Assembly (NCBI RefSeq): GCF_000002875.2
Contig: NC_009405.2
Location: 124,001-188,000, forward strand
Source of the DNA: Leishmania infantum JPCM5
Taxonomy: Eukaryota > Euglenozoa > Kinetoplastea > Trypanosomatida > Trypanosomatidae
Direction: 5' to 3'
DNA length: 64,000 bases
Position numbers and translations under genes: made by a program. Below, piece by piece: positions 38,690-48,215 of this stretch. Below the pieces are notes generated by a model. It made no database searches. It saw nothing but the letters and a program-made list of their open reading frames with translations, and was not told where the DNA came from. Numbering within the stretch: position 1 is the stretch's first letter; each line of letters begins with the position of its first letter.

Positions 38690-39190
38690 CTGCCACCCCC
38701 TCTCCCTCCGACCCCTGTCACGGGCCCAGCCCCGCGTGGGCCGATGGCAGCCGTAGACGCACACGCGCCACAGCAACGCGCCGACCCAGCCATCGGAGAG
38801 CACGGCCCCCGCCCCCACCCACGCCCACAGCCCATGCATCGCGGGGCGCCGCGCAGCCGCGCCCACCATGCCGGCCGCCACCGGACGCATCCCCCTCGCG
38901 GTGGCGCTCGGGCACCCCACCCACACACCAGTGGGCGGTGTGAGGGCCGGGCCGGGTGGGGGACGCTCGGGTCACGATGACGCTCTGCCCATCATGTGGA
39001 TGGATACAGATCTGCCTCGCTGTCGCGGGCCACTCCGATGCAACGTCATCCAGGACGCCACCGCCGGCACCAGCAGCGACACATCGCTCTGAACCCTCCC
39101 CCCTGCGGCGTAGGCGCCTGACCCCGTCACCACCAGAAGCGGCTCGGCACTTGGCAGGGGGTGGGGGAGGGGGCTGCCTGGCCTCAGTTT
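38690..39190. repeat. GC-rich block, possible degenerate SIDER-type retroposon
   Basis: This block is markedly more GC-rich than the surrounding spacer, has few simple repeats and no credible coding frame. Its texture recalls the short degenerate retroposons (SIDER) dispersed in Leishmania UTRs and spacers, and parts of it feel familiar as dispersed repeat sequence, but I cannot compare it with a consensus. No target-site duplication is visible to me. Confidence 0.33.
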
Positions 39191-39237
39191 GGCATGGCCC
39201 CAGGCGCCCCTTTTCACCGGGCCAACCCGGTGGAGGG

Positions 39238-39241
39238 AAAA
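39238..39241 (-). terminator. Pol III terminator of the 5S rRNA gene
   Basis: A T4 run on the minus strand lies 6-9 nt beyond the 3' end of the 5S gene, a minimal Pol III stop signal. Confidence 0.6.
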
Positions 39242-39246
39242 GGGTG

Positions 39247-39366
39247 GGGAGTACGGCACTCAGGGTTCCCGAGTCATCACTGACCTCAGTACTAACGGAG
39301 CCTGTGAGTGCTTAACTTCACAAATCGGACGGGATATGGTGTTTTCACTCAAGTGTGGTCGTACCC
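39247..39366 (-). rRNA. 5S ribosomal RNA
   Basis: A 120-nt minus-strand gene. It begins GGGTACGACC and ends GTGCCGTACTCCC, and these ends pair (GGGTAC with GTACTCCC) to form helix I. The internal region CCGTCCGATTTGTGAAGTTAA and the box GTACTGAGGTCAGTGATGAC match kinetoplastid 5S rRNA as I know it and contain the usual internal Pol III control region. In Leishmania 5S genes are dispersed and sit beside tRNA genes, as here: the tRNA-Ser starts its 3' end 63 nt away on the same strand. The gene looks complete. Confidence 0.95.
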
Positions 39367-39419
39367 GAGATGCGGGCGAAAAGGCGACGCTCGCCAATTG
39401 GAGGGATTGGTGGTGGCGG

Positions 39420-39426
39420 AAAAAAG
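39420..39426 (-). terminator. Pol III terminator of tRNA-Ser
   Basis: A T7 run on the minus strand begins 3 nt after the discriminator base of the tRNA gene. Confidence 0.8.
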
Positions 39427-39429
39427 TAC

Positions 39430-39510
39430 GCAAACGGAAGGGTTCGAACCTTCGCGTGAGATCACACCTGCTTAGCAGGCAGGCGCCTTAACCACTCGGC
39501 CACGTTTGCT
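39430..39510 (-). tRNA. tRNA-Ser(GCU)
   Basis: The cloverleaf folds fully on the minus strand: acceptor GCAAACG/CGTTTGC with discriminator G; D arm containing the A-box TGGCCGAGTGG; anticodon stem CCTGC/GCAGG with loop CTGCTAA, anticodon GCT; a long class II variable arm with GTGA/TCAC pairing; and T arm GAAGG/CCTTC with loop TTCGAAC, whose B-box is GGTTCGAACCC. There is no intron. CCA is not encoded, as usual in eukaryotes. A T8 run lies just upstream (39526-39533). Confidence 0.97.
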
Positions 39511-40251
39511 ACACTTCGCGGTGCTAAAAAAAAGACAGGCAACGTTTCATAGGATCTCGAATGGGGGGTTGCTAGCCTTGGCCCGGCGGCCGCTGGGCTG
39601 CGCACGCTGGGGCGGGGGAGCGACAGGCGGGGGGAGGAGGAAACGGGGGGCGGGGCAAGGAAGAAGCGGACAGATTGGGCAGCCACAGGCGACGAGGCGG
39701 CGGCGACACACACAAACGCGCGCGCGTTCAAGTTGTTGCAAAGTCCCGCTTTGGCGTTGAAGGTGGGTGGAGAGGTTGAGAGAGTCCCGAGACGCCGCTC
39801 CGTGCGCACCGTCCGCGGGATGCAGCTGACACGACGCACGCCGCAGGTGTGGTGCCACGGCACTTTCCGAGCTCTCCCTATGCCACTTTACAAGGCCGAG
39901 CGGACGGAGCAGCACCTCCCCATCCACACACAGGCCACACATACACGGCGATTCATCGAATACATACAAAGAACGGAGAGAGGCGCTCGCTCAAAAAAAA
40001 AAAAGCCTGTACATGAGAAACGAGCAAAGGACGAGCGCCACCGCAAGACGCACGCGCGATGGGGAGGGGGAGGACAGGCGGACACACACACACACGCGCA
40101 CGCACGTGTGTATGAGGTCTGCATTTCAACTTTGCTCCTAAGCTCTGGCGCGCCTGCTCTGCCCGCTCCCGTGCACACACGCGGCAGATACGCACGAGTA
40201 TTTTCATACACAAAGACGCGCAGAGGTCATTCCTGTTGTACCACCATTGCG

Positions 40252-43200
40252 TTACTGACCGGCGCGCAGCACCGCCAGCTCCTCCTCCGCCTTGCCACGC
40301 AGCACCTCATTGCTGCCGCTGTTCGAGGCGACCTTGCCCAGCAGCTGCTCCGCCTCCTCCCACTGCTGCAGCTCCATCAGCGCGTGTGCGAGGTGGTACT
40401 GCGTCGACGGCAAGATGGCATCAACGGCGCCACCCTTGCCAGACACTAGCGCGGCAGCCCGGCGCAGGCACAGCACGCTCAGCCGTGGAAATCGCGCAGT
40501 GCCCAGCAGGGTGCGGCCCAGCTCAGCCCACAACGGAGCGTCCTCCAGGTTTAGGGTCAGCAGCTGCTGCACCACCTCCTCCACCCCAACATTGTGCAGC
40601 CGCACCGCCAGCAGGGCGAGGTAGGCCCATGTGCGCGGGTTGGCCGGGTTCAGCGTGTTGCTCTCCTGCAGGCACTCCTCCGCCGGCAGCAGGTCGCCAG
40701 CGCGGTAGTAGGCGACGCCGGCGCCGAGCCACAACACCGAGCTGCTCGGCCACACCTGCAGCGCGAGCGTCACGACGCCCAGCGCGTCCCGGTAGCGACC
40801 CTCCCTCAGGAGTAAGTTGCACAGATGCAGGTAAGCGGACAAGTAGTGCATGCTTTCGGCCTCTGTGATGCGCTGGTCCAGCAGCGCCTGCGCCGGCCTT
40901 GCCGCGCCACTCTTGCCAGCCATGCCGAATGACTGCACCTCCTGAAGCTGCGCCTGCCAGTTTGTCGTCAGGGTCCCGAGGTACGGAGGCGCCGTGGGCG
41001 GCTCGCCGCGGCACAGGACCTGCTTGTACACCCTCACAGCATCGGACGGACGCCCGAGCGCGGCGGCGCACTCGGCACGCAGCAGCGCACACTCGTCTAC
41101 AAGACGCTGCTCCGCCGCGGAGATAGATGTGTGCGCGCCGGACGGCGTGTTGATCTCGTCCAGTGTCCTGAGCGCCTCCTCGTACTGCCCACCCTGCGTG
41201 AACAGACGCGCGTACAGCAGCTCCACCTGCAGCGCCCCGGGTCGGCACCGTGCCAAGCACACGTTCGCCAAATCGCGGTGGTGCAGGTTCACGAGGTATG
41301 TCGCCACCTCCAAGTACATTAGCTCCTCCTCAGCGTCCCGCTGCGATGATGCAGGAGGAGGTGTCGGGACGGAGTCGTTGGCCGGGCCGCTGCTCCCCGA
41401 AAGCCCTCCGCTGTCGGCACCACCGGTGGCGTGGCTCGGGCTCACAGCTCCGCACTCTGCCGCCTTCCGCAGCGCCAGACGCTGCTCCCTGCGCCACTTC
41501 TGCTGCTCCACCGCCGCGTCCGGGCTGCCAACGCGGACCGCCAACTCGTGCAAGTCCGCCAGCAGCGCAATGCAGCCCCATCCCAGCTTGTGCTGCGGTG
41601 CAATGTCGACGAGGCCGTGCAAGAACACGGCCGCCTCATCCAGCCGGTCCTGGGCAAGCAGCCATGCTCCGTAGTCGAGCAACGCCGACGTGCAATACGG
41701 GTCGCAGGCAATCGCCTCGCGGTAGCACTGCTCCGCCTTGGCCAACTCCTCGGTGCGCTGGTAGAAGAGGCCGCAGTCCACCCAAAGTGCCGCCCAGTTG
41801 TCCCCTGCGACGTGCGAGGCCAGACGGCTTTGGTACAGCTTCGCAGCAAGCTCGAAGTCCCCGCTCACCTCCGCCTCGATCGCGCGCCACCGCACCTCCT
41901 GCTCCTCGCCGCTGTTCGGCGCACCACCGCTCGAAGTGGTCCGAAGCTGTGGCACGCTCGATACCGCGTCGCCTTCGCCGGCACACTCGTGCAGGGCACT
42001 GTGCAGCATGTCCATGAGCTGAACGTAAAGCTCGTTGCTCGCCCGTGCCACCTCCTGCGGCGATCCGCCACCGGTAAGGCCGCTCCGCAGACGCTCCTGC
42101 ACCAGGCTCGTCACCAGCGGCGTCAGCTGACTCTTGAAGGCGGCCAGCTCACCGGTGCTCTGCAGAGCCGCCACAAAGTCGGTGCGCCAGGCCGCGTCGT
42201 CAGACCCAGACAATCCGCACGACTTCATCTGAGTTGCGCCGCGCATATCGCGCACCAGCTGCCGCACAACCCCCAGCAACGTTTGCTGGAGTCGCGTCTG
42301 TGTGTCATCGGCGGCCGCAGCGGACACCGTCGGCGTGGGCCGCGGAGGGATCAGCTGGGTAGGCGTGACGGCAGGCCGCACGCGGTCACTGACGAGAGGA
42401 GTGAGAGTGCGCTGCAGCGTGAGGGAGACGGTGGCCATAGTGCCAGCCGTCACGTACGGGTGTGGGGCGTCGCGGTCGGGTACGTCGATGAGGATGCTGG
42501 GCACCATCTGACGCTGCTTGCGGGTGACGGTGCGCTTCTTTCCGCGGTCGGCCGGGTCGTTCTCCGACGGCACCGACCCAGCGGCGGCGCGCTTCTCCGG
42601 CGCGTTCGTCGGTTGCAGTGCCACATCAGCAGCCAGGTGCGTCGACCCCGGCTCCGCCAAGGCGTGCAGCGAGATCGGGATCTCAGCCTCGAAGTAGCCG
42701 GCGTTGAAGTCCTCCCACTCGGCCGGGCAGCCGGGACGCAGGACGCGGCGGAAGCTCAGCTTCAGCGGCGCGCCAGCCTCTAGCAAGCCTTCAAGGTACG
42801 CCTCCTGCACGGCTGTCAGAGGGACGCGCACGACGCACGGAGCCGGCTCACTGGGCTCTGGCACTGGCGGCGCAGGCGCTCCCGGAACGGCTGCAGCGGC
42901 GGTATTGTTTGCCGAAGCAGCAGCAGCAGCAGCGGCAGCAGACGCAGCGGGGGCGAGGGGCGTGGTCGACCTCGCTCGGCGCTTTGTGGCCACCATTCCC
43001 ACGGCATCGACGCCATTCGCTCCACCGCTGGCGCCAGGCGCGTCCGTCCGCTCCGTCACGACCCACAGAACAGCCGGCGTGGCGCCAGCGGCGGCCACTC
43101 TGTCAGACGCCTTGCCTGCCTCGGACGCCTCCCTTTCGTCGCCGGACGCGCCGGCAGCGGCCATCTCGCTTTCCGCGCTGATGGAGACAGGCACGTCTCG

Positions 43201-43716
43201 CAGCGGGCTGGCGTCGTCCACACCGGGGGCCGGCGCCGGCTCCGCTGCCGCGATGTACGCCGTATACTGCGGCAAGGGCGCCAGCAGCCGGCCGCGCGTA
43301 AAGGAGGCGACAATGGACATGCCTAGTTTTGCGCCCTCGTCGGTGTTCGGCGGCGGCTCCTCTCTGAAAGTCTCGGCAGTAGCCGCGTCCGCCTCATCGT
43401 TGTCTGCAGCCGCCGTCGCATTCGTGGTCGCAGCGGGCAGTGCGAGGGTAACCTCGTAGCGGAACGGGTGATACGCGTAGGCGACCTCCGTCTCCTCCGT
43501 CAGACCCTCCTTGTCGTGCACGTGCGCATGGTTGGCACCAGCACCGGCCGCTCCACCTGCCGTGCCGGATGTCAGGACAGGAAAGCCGGCGGAGACCCAA
43601 TCGGCGGGAAGGTGGTGCACACCATCTAGCTTGATGTCCACGTAATTCACGTACTCCGCGGGGGACGCACCGACGGTGCTGTTGGCAGCAGCGGCAAATG
43701 AAGTGATGGCAGACAT
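40252..43716 (-). CDS. TPR protein resembling cilia- and flagella-associated protein 70
   Basis: A 1154-residue protein. Its start (MSAITSFAAA, then YVNYVDIKLDGVHHLPADW) resembles a C2-like strand at the beginning of CFAP70. An Ala/Thr-rich region and further beta-like blocks follow (FEAEIPISLHAL; ILIDVPDRDAPHPYVTAG, about residue 410). The C-terminal half holds tetratricopeptide repeats at about 612-720 (AEQCYREAIACDPYCTSALLDYG) and about 950-1150 (YRAGDLLPAEECLQESNTLNPANPRTWAYLALLAV). Human CFAP70 has about the same length and the same order, and it regulates axonemal beating through the outer dynein arms. The assignment rests on architecture plus short local similarities. The frame is open 81 codons further upstream, without conserved sequence. 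This is the last gene of the minus block before the strand switch. Confidence 0.66.
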   Translation of the reverse strand: MSAITSFAAAANSTVGASPAEYVNYVDIKLDGVHHLPADWVSAGFPVLTSGTAGGAAGAGANHAHVHDKEGLTEETEVAYAYHPFRYEVTLALPAATTNATAAADNDEADAATAETFREEPPPNTDEGAKLGMSIVASFTRGRLLAPLPQYTAYIAAAEPAPAPGVDDASPLRDVPVSISAESEMAAAGASGDEREASEAGKASDRVAAAGATPAVLWVVTERTDAPGASGGANGVDAVGMVATKRRARSTTPLAPAASAAAAAAAASANNTAAAAVPGAPAPPVPEPSEPAPCVVRVPLTAVQEAYLEGLLEAGAPLKLSFRRVLRPGCPAEWEDFNAGYFEAEIPISLHALAEPGSTHLAADVALQPTNAPEKRAAAGSVPSENDPADRGKKRTVTRKQRQMVPSILIDVPDRDAPHPYVTAGTMATVSLTLQRTLTPLVSDRVRPAVTPTQLIPPRPTPTVSAAAADDTQTRLQQTLLGVVRQLVRDMRGATQMKSCGLSGSDDAAWRTDFVAALQSTGELAAFKSQLTPLVTSLVQERLRSGLTGGGSPQEVARASNELYVQLMDMLHSALHECAGEGDAVSSVPQLRTTSSGGAPNSGEEQEVRWRAIEAEVSGDFELAAKLYQSRLASHVAGDNWAALWVDCGLFYQRTEELAKAEQCYREAIACDPYCTSALLDYGAWLLAQDRLDEAAVFLHGLVDIAPQHKLGWGCIALLADLHELAVRVGSPDAAVEQQKWRREQRLALRKAAECGAVSPSHATGGADSGGLSGSSGPANDSVPTPPPASSQRDAEEELMYLEVATYLVNLHHRDLANVCLARCRPGALQVELLYARLFTQGGQYEEALRTLDEINTPSGAHTSISAAEQRLVDECALLRAECAAALGRPSDAVRVYKQVLCRGEPPTAPPYLGTLTTNWQAQLQEVQSFGMAGKSGAARPAQALLDQRITEAESMHYLSAYLHLCNLLLREGRYRDALGVVTLALQVWPSSSVLWLGAGVAYYRAGDLLPAEECLQESNTLNPANPRTWAYLALLAVRLHNVGVEEVVQQLLTLNLEDAPLWAELGRTLLGTARFPRLSVLCLRRAAALVSGKGGAVDAILPSTQYHLAHALMELQQWEEAEQLLGKVASNSGSNEVLRGKAEEELAVLRAGQ

Positions 43717-45185
43717 GATGCCGCTCTGCCTGTACAGGCACCTCAATAGCAACGGCGTGGAACGCACCACAGCGCCCCTCTCTCTCAGCAGTCCTTCCGA
43801 TGGTGTTCGGCGTGCTGACGGACAGCGACGCCGTTGAGTCAAAATAGCGCCTCCTCTACAGCTTGGAGAGCATGTGTGTCGGTGATGGACGCACGCAGAG
43901 GTAGCACAGAGAGACGACGGAGAAGTAAAGACACGGAGAGCAAGGAAGTAAGGCGGCACGCGAGGGGAGCAACAATGCAGATAAAAGCAATCACGAGGTC
44001 AAGGCAGTGCGGAAAGCGAGTGTTGACTGTGCGCCGTTGATGAGGCGTTCATCCATGAGCAGACGCGCCCCCTCGCGAGCGCGTGCTTTGGTGGCCAAGC
44101 ATGGGGAGCCAACCACACATGTCTCTGGAGCACGACACACGCATCCAGCGCAGCGGAGCATCGGCGGTGGGGACGAGAAGCACCACGCGCTCCGGCAAAG
44201 GGAGACGTCAGGAGAGGAGCCCCTGAAGACACTTCGTGTACGACTTGCTATCCGGTTCCGGTGTCGGCGGCCTGGCCCTTCCCTGTTCATCGACTCCTTT
44301 CGCTGTTACGCGTGCGCAAGGACGATTATGTCTCGCGCTTCCCCGCGACCCACGCACGTACGTGCCCATACGTGAGGCGCACCCCTTTAGCACCCGCAGG
44401 CGATACGGCTGTCGCTACTGAAGTGGTGCCGTACTTTTCCGTTGTCTCCTGATGCATGCGCTCGTGCGCGCTCTCTCCCTCGTATTGCACCATTATGTTG
44501 TTCTCGTTAACGCTCATGCAGGGCGAGTGGCACTGGGGGAGTGGTGGTTTGGAGGGAAGAGGTGGATGCGGGCAGCGTGCTCCCCCACCGGGCACGCACA
44601 CTGGACATGCACGCAGAGATATGCAACTGCCCATACCAGTCGGAAAGCGCTTGTGCGTGGTTGTGTTCCCCGCCGGGGGTTCAAGTCTTCCCTTCTCCTC
44701 CTTATCCTCCTTATCCTCCTGTCCCCTCATGATGCCCTACCCCGCCTCTCCTTTTTTTAGGCAATCCTGCCGTCCTCCTCCGTTACACGACAGATGTTGC
44801 GTCACAAAAAGGCGTCTCACACGCCAGCGCACGCCACCAAAGACGCGCGCGTGCGCTGGCATCTACTACCGCCTCAAGGACGTACTGTGCGGATGAGGGA
44901 ACCGCTAAAAGGGCTGTGGAAATGAAAAAGATGTCGTACACTTAAGGTTAAGGGGGTTTCCGCGTACTCGGTCATCGGGGTGCGCGCGCACATACACGCA
45001 CGCCCCTCCACTACAGGCACACAGGTGTCGCGCCTTCGATTCCTCTGACGATTCTGTGGAGCATGCCGTGCACCGTCGCTGGCTCGGCATCATCAACAAG
45101 TCGGAGGCACTGCATACTCACGAGTGCATCTCACCGGTGTCTTGTGGGTGTGCGCGTGTTTGCACCTATCGGTACTCCGTGGCGC
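43717..45185 (-). other. Spacer between La and the TPR gene
   Basis: The plus strand is purine-rich in places (43901-43980), the mirror image of the left block, as expected for minus-strand transcription. It includes a GA-rich stretch, a T-run (44752-44758) and CCT repeats (44696-44725). I see no gene; open frames on either strand are low complexity. Confidence 0.55.
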
Positions 45186-46196
45186 TCAGTGGCGACCACC
45201 GCCACGGCGGCCACCGCGGCCACCGCGACCGCCACGTCCACCGCGGCTGCCATGCTGCGCCGCACGCTCGGAGATCTCCTTCTCTACGTTCGCTATGAGC
45301 GCCTTCTCGTCGTCCTCACTGAGCTTCGTCACCTCGGGCTGCTTGCCCTGCAGCGTCGCCGCGCGGGTCTTGACGGACTCGACCATCTTCTCGGCTGTCT
45401 CGGCGTCCTGAAAGATGATGAGAGCCTCCTCCTTGGTTGGCATGTACACGTAGCGCACGCCTTTCTGCTCCTCCGCCGGCCACAGCCCCTTTACCTCGGA
45501 GAATTTCTCGATCGCGCCGCATCCGGAGATGCGGTAGCTGCTGTTCGTGGGCATAGCGGGCGTGCGGGGGGCCGCGGACGACGGCGCACCAGCGTCCTCA
45601 CCGTCCTCGCGCACGCGCTTGCGGTTCTTCTGGGAAGCCATCTGCACCGCCTTTCCCTCCAAGTACGCGGTCTTCATCTGCGCGCTAAGCTGCACGCCGT
45701 CGTACTGGGGCGGCGCCGCGACAAACTTCTCGGCATCCGTCTTGCTGGCGAAGACCACGAACACGGACGGTTTCGTGCGGCTCTCCACCGGCGCGTCCTT
45801 GCTGCCGCCCTGGAAGTAGCGGCGCCACACTGCCAGCACGGTGCCCTGAGCGCTAAAGAATTCCTGCAGCTGCTCCAGCGAGGCCGTCGCCGGCACCGGC
45901 TTCACGTACACCGTCTGCTCATCGGTTTGGATGGACTCCGGCAGGGCGTCCTTGCGGCGCACCGACAGGCCGTCCTTGTTCATGACGAGCTTGTCGCTGC
46001 TGGCGAGCGCCTCGGCGAGCACCTTCGGGTCCTTCGTGAGGCTGTTCAGACGGTTGAAGGTGAGCAGCACCTCCAGCGGAATGAAGCCTTCCGGGTCCTC
46101 GGCCATCTTCGACTTGAGAAAGACATCCTTGGCGACGTTCACGTCGCTGAAGTAGAACTCCACCTGTCGGCGGATCTTATCGGCGAGGTCGGACAT
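45186..46196 (-). CDS. La protein (Lupus La antigen homologue)
   Basis: RNA chaperone that binds the 3' UUU-OH ends of Pol III transcripts such as tRNA and 5S precursors. The 336-residue protein begins with a canonical La motif (about 1-80: DKIRRQVEFYFSDVNVAKD, then GFIPLEVLLTFNRL). An RRM follows (about 90-165, VYVKPVPATASLEQLQEFF), then a basic linker (NRKRVRED). A second RRM-like domain covers about 215-300 (YRISGCGAIEKFSEVKGLW). The protein ends in an Arg/Gly tail of repeated RGG. The order matches La proteins. ATG 46196 starts just before the La motif; a Met 10 codons upstream (46226) is possible but less likely. Confidence 0.93.
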   Translation of the reverse strand: MSDLADKIRRQVEFYFSDVNVAKDVFLKSKMAEDPEGFIPLEVLLTFNRLNSLTKDPKVLAEALASSDKLVMNKDGLSVRRKDALPESIQTDEQTVYVKPVPATASLEQLQEFFSAQGTVLAVWRRYFQGGSKDAPVESRTKPSVFVVFASKTDAEKFVAAPPQYDGVQLSAQMKTAYLEGKAVQMASQKNRKRVREDGEDAGAPSSAAPRTPAMPTNSSYRISGCGAIEKFSEVKGLWPAEEQKGVRYVYMPTKEEALIIFQDAETAEKMVESVKTRAATLQGKQPEVTKLSEDDEKALIANVEKEISERAAQHGSRGGRGGRGGRGGRRGGGRH

Positions 46197-48215
46197 CACT
46201 AGCACGACGAAACGCGGCGCGGGCACAGCACAAGGAAATTTCTCTTGAGGGGATGGCAGGCACGGGGTGCACAGAAGAGAGGAGGCGATGGCAATGGGAA
46301 GGCGGCGGCGGCGGCGGCTTCACTGACAAGGGTGCGAGGTGAAGCTCGTGCGTGTGGGCCAGGCCCAACGTATGGCGTATATGTTGGGCATGTGGCGGAT
46401 AGAGGAGTTCATGCGGGGGGAGTGAGTGAAAGAGAGACGGCAGAAAGAGGAAAGGAGAGAAAGGGAGTGGACGAAGAGAAGCGAGCATGTCTGTGTCACC
46501 ATATCAATCACGCAGCAGGTGGCTAGAATGGATGCTTCGTTGTGTGCGGTGCACGTCTTGCTGGTCACCCCATTCGTCGCTAGAAGCTACGGCAATCCTC
46601 TGATAGCAGTGTGTTTGTGTGCGCACGCGTGTCAGCGTGCCCTTCCGCCTCCGTGGCGCGCTTCCCCATCGTCTCACTTGGCTTGAGAGGGCTCCGTGGC
46701 GCTGTCTGACCTCACGTTTGCGCGGTTTGATATCCTGATCGACACTGCGAACGATGTATACGCCGCGGGTGTGCGTGTGTAGGCGCGTGTGGGTGTCTGG
46801 AGTGGAGGAGCGCCACGAGAACGAGGGAGAGGGGGTGCGCACACACATTCGTCAGGTCAAACCCCTCAGCGTTAGAGAGAAACCAACCCACCGTGGGCAA
46901 CTCCCACGCGAACACAGAAATGTGCGCTCACGTATTGCACTTGCGGTACGCCGAACAGAGAACCGAGAGAAGGGAGAGGAGAAGGGGCGGCATACGCATG
47001 TGCCGACAAGGGCCCGAAACAAAGCATGAGAACCATCGGGAAAGCGAAAGCCAACAACAACGACTCCACTGCCGCAGGGGCGCCAGCACACACGTCGAGA
47101 GACACACCGAGACCTGCACGCGTTCAAACAGAAACACGTAAGCACACAGACGCATGCGGTTGAGGACAACAACGACGACATCACCCCCCCCTCCCCCTCC
47201 ACCCATCCACCCACGCAGCCCGCCATTCCGCTCGCCTCCTCACCCGTTTGGCAGCAACCACTGCCGTACAGCTCAGACAGTGAAAGGCATCAAAATTCCC
47301 GTTCGGCTTTGCTTTCTTCGTATTTTCTGTGTTTAGCCGTCCCTCGATTGCACGGTTGTGCGCATGCCGGACTTCGTGCATGGAACGGGGTGGGGGTCGT
47401 GCTGTGTGGCTGTCACACATGCACGCACGCAGAGAGAGAAAGTGAACTGCAAAAGCCGATGGTGTGCTTTACGACAGGCACTCGTATGTCTAATAAAAAA
47501 GACATACAGCACACAATCTTTATATCGTCTCGCTCTGCTTGCCGGTGGCGGCGTGTCACCCCACACACCTGCCGAAGGCGCCCATTGTCGAATCGGAGAC
47601 GCACAACAAGGCACAGCGGCACACATCTGCGTGCGTCAAGTCCATTGCCACGGTGCCAGTGTAGGGAGCAGCTGTCGCGTGCCAGATGCCTCGACAGCCC
47701 GCCTTCATACATCGGGTGTGCCTCTTTCTTGAGGGGAGAAAGCTCGTTGGGGTTGGACGGGCGAGTGTCATCCATAGGGTAAAAGGGTGGCAGATAGTCG
47801 GTTTCACATGTACACCGCACCCCACTGCTTTGCACTCCTGTGTTCGTCATCGTGCAGGCACAGCCTCCATGCTCGGCCCCACCGTTCTCCACCGACCTCT
47901 CGCCTTTTCCCTGCTTCACCCTTGTACACAGAGAGATGGTGAGAGGAGAGGGCGAGTGGCTGTGTGTGTGCATGTGAGGAAGTGCGTAGCCGCCCGTTTG
48001 TGTGACTGCGGCCTCCTCCCCACCCCCACCCATCCCTTTCCCGAGAGGTCTCTGACTTGAACCACACCCGCACCGACGGCGTGAACTACACGGCGACGTC
48101 GACTACACGGGAAGAGTTTCTGCTCAGCGTCCGCCTCTCCTCCCCCCAACCCCTTGGTGAATGAGCGGAAGACACGCGTTTCGCGCACACGCGCGCATCG
48201 GTGCACATCTTCGCC
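46197..48215 (-). other. 2 kb spacer between the lipoyl protein gene and La
   Basis: It contains a GGC triplet repeat (about 46300-46318), GA-rich + strand stretches (46430-46470), C-rich runs (47177-47200) and mixed GT/CA runs. Open frames such as the minus-strand frame 47413-48033 are of random composition. I see no gene. Confidence 0.55.

Larger units (their letters stand above)
38358..40251. other. Convergent strand-switch region between two polycistronic units
   Basis: Genes to the left are on the + strand and genes to the right on the - strand, so two Pol II units converge here. The region has no supported protein gene. It holds a GC-rich block (about 38690-39190), a 5S rRNA gene, a tRNA-Ser gene, G-run clusters (39157-39173 and 39611-39658) and an A12 run (39993-40004). 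Convergent switches in Leishmania are known termination zones, often marked by base J and H3.V; that is family knowledge and is not visible here. Confidence 0.85.

Noticed and set aside
39993..40004. A12 run as the tail of a retroposon or a Pol III terminator
   Set aside because: On the minus strand it could stop Pol III, but I find no A-box/B-box gene upstream of it, and no retroposon body precedes it on the + strand.
39733..40449. 238-codon + strand frame in the strand-switch region
   Set aside because: It crosses the A12 run and CA repeats and overlaps the 3' end of the TPR gene; no conserved-looking segment.
41431..42783. 450-codon + strand frame opposite the TPR gene
   Set aside because: Shadow of the real minus-strand gene caused by GC-biased third positions; it has no domain sense. 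The same holds for frames opposite La (45063-46202), the reductase (9163-10293) and the helicase (62890-63768).
44456..44896. 146-codon + strand frame
   Set aside because: Wrong strand for the block and random composition.
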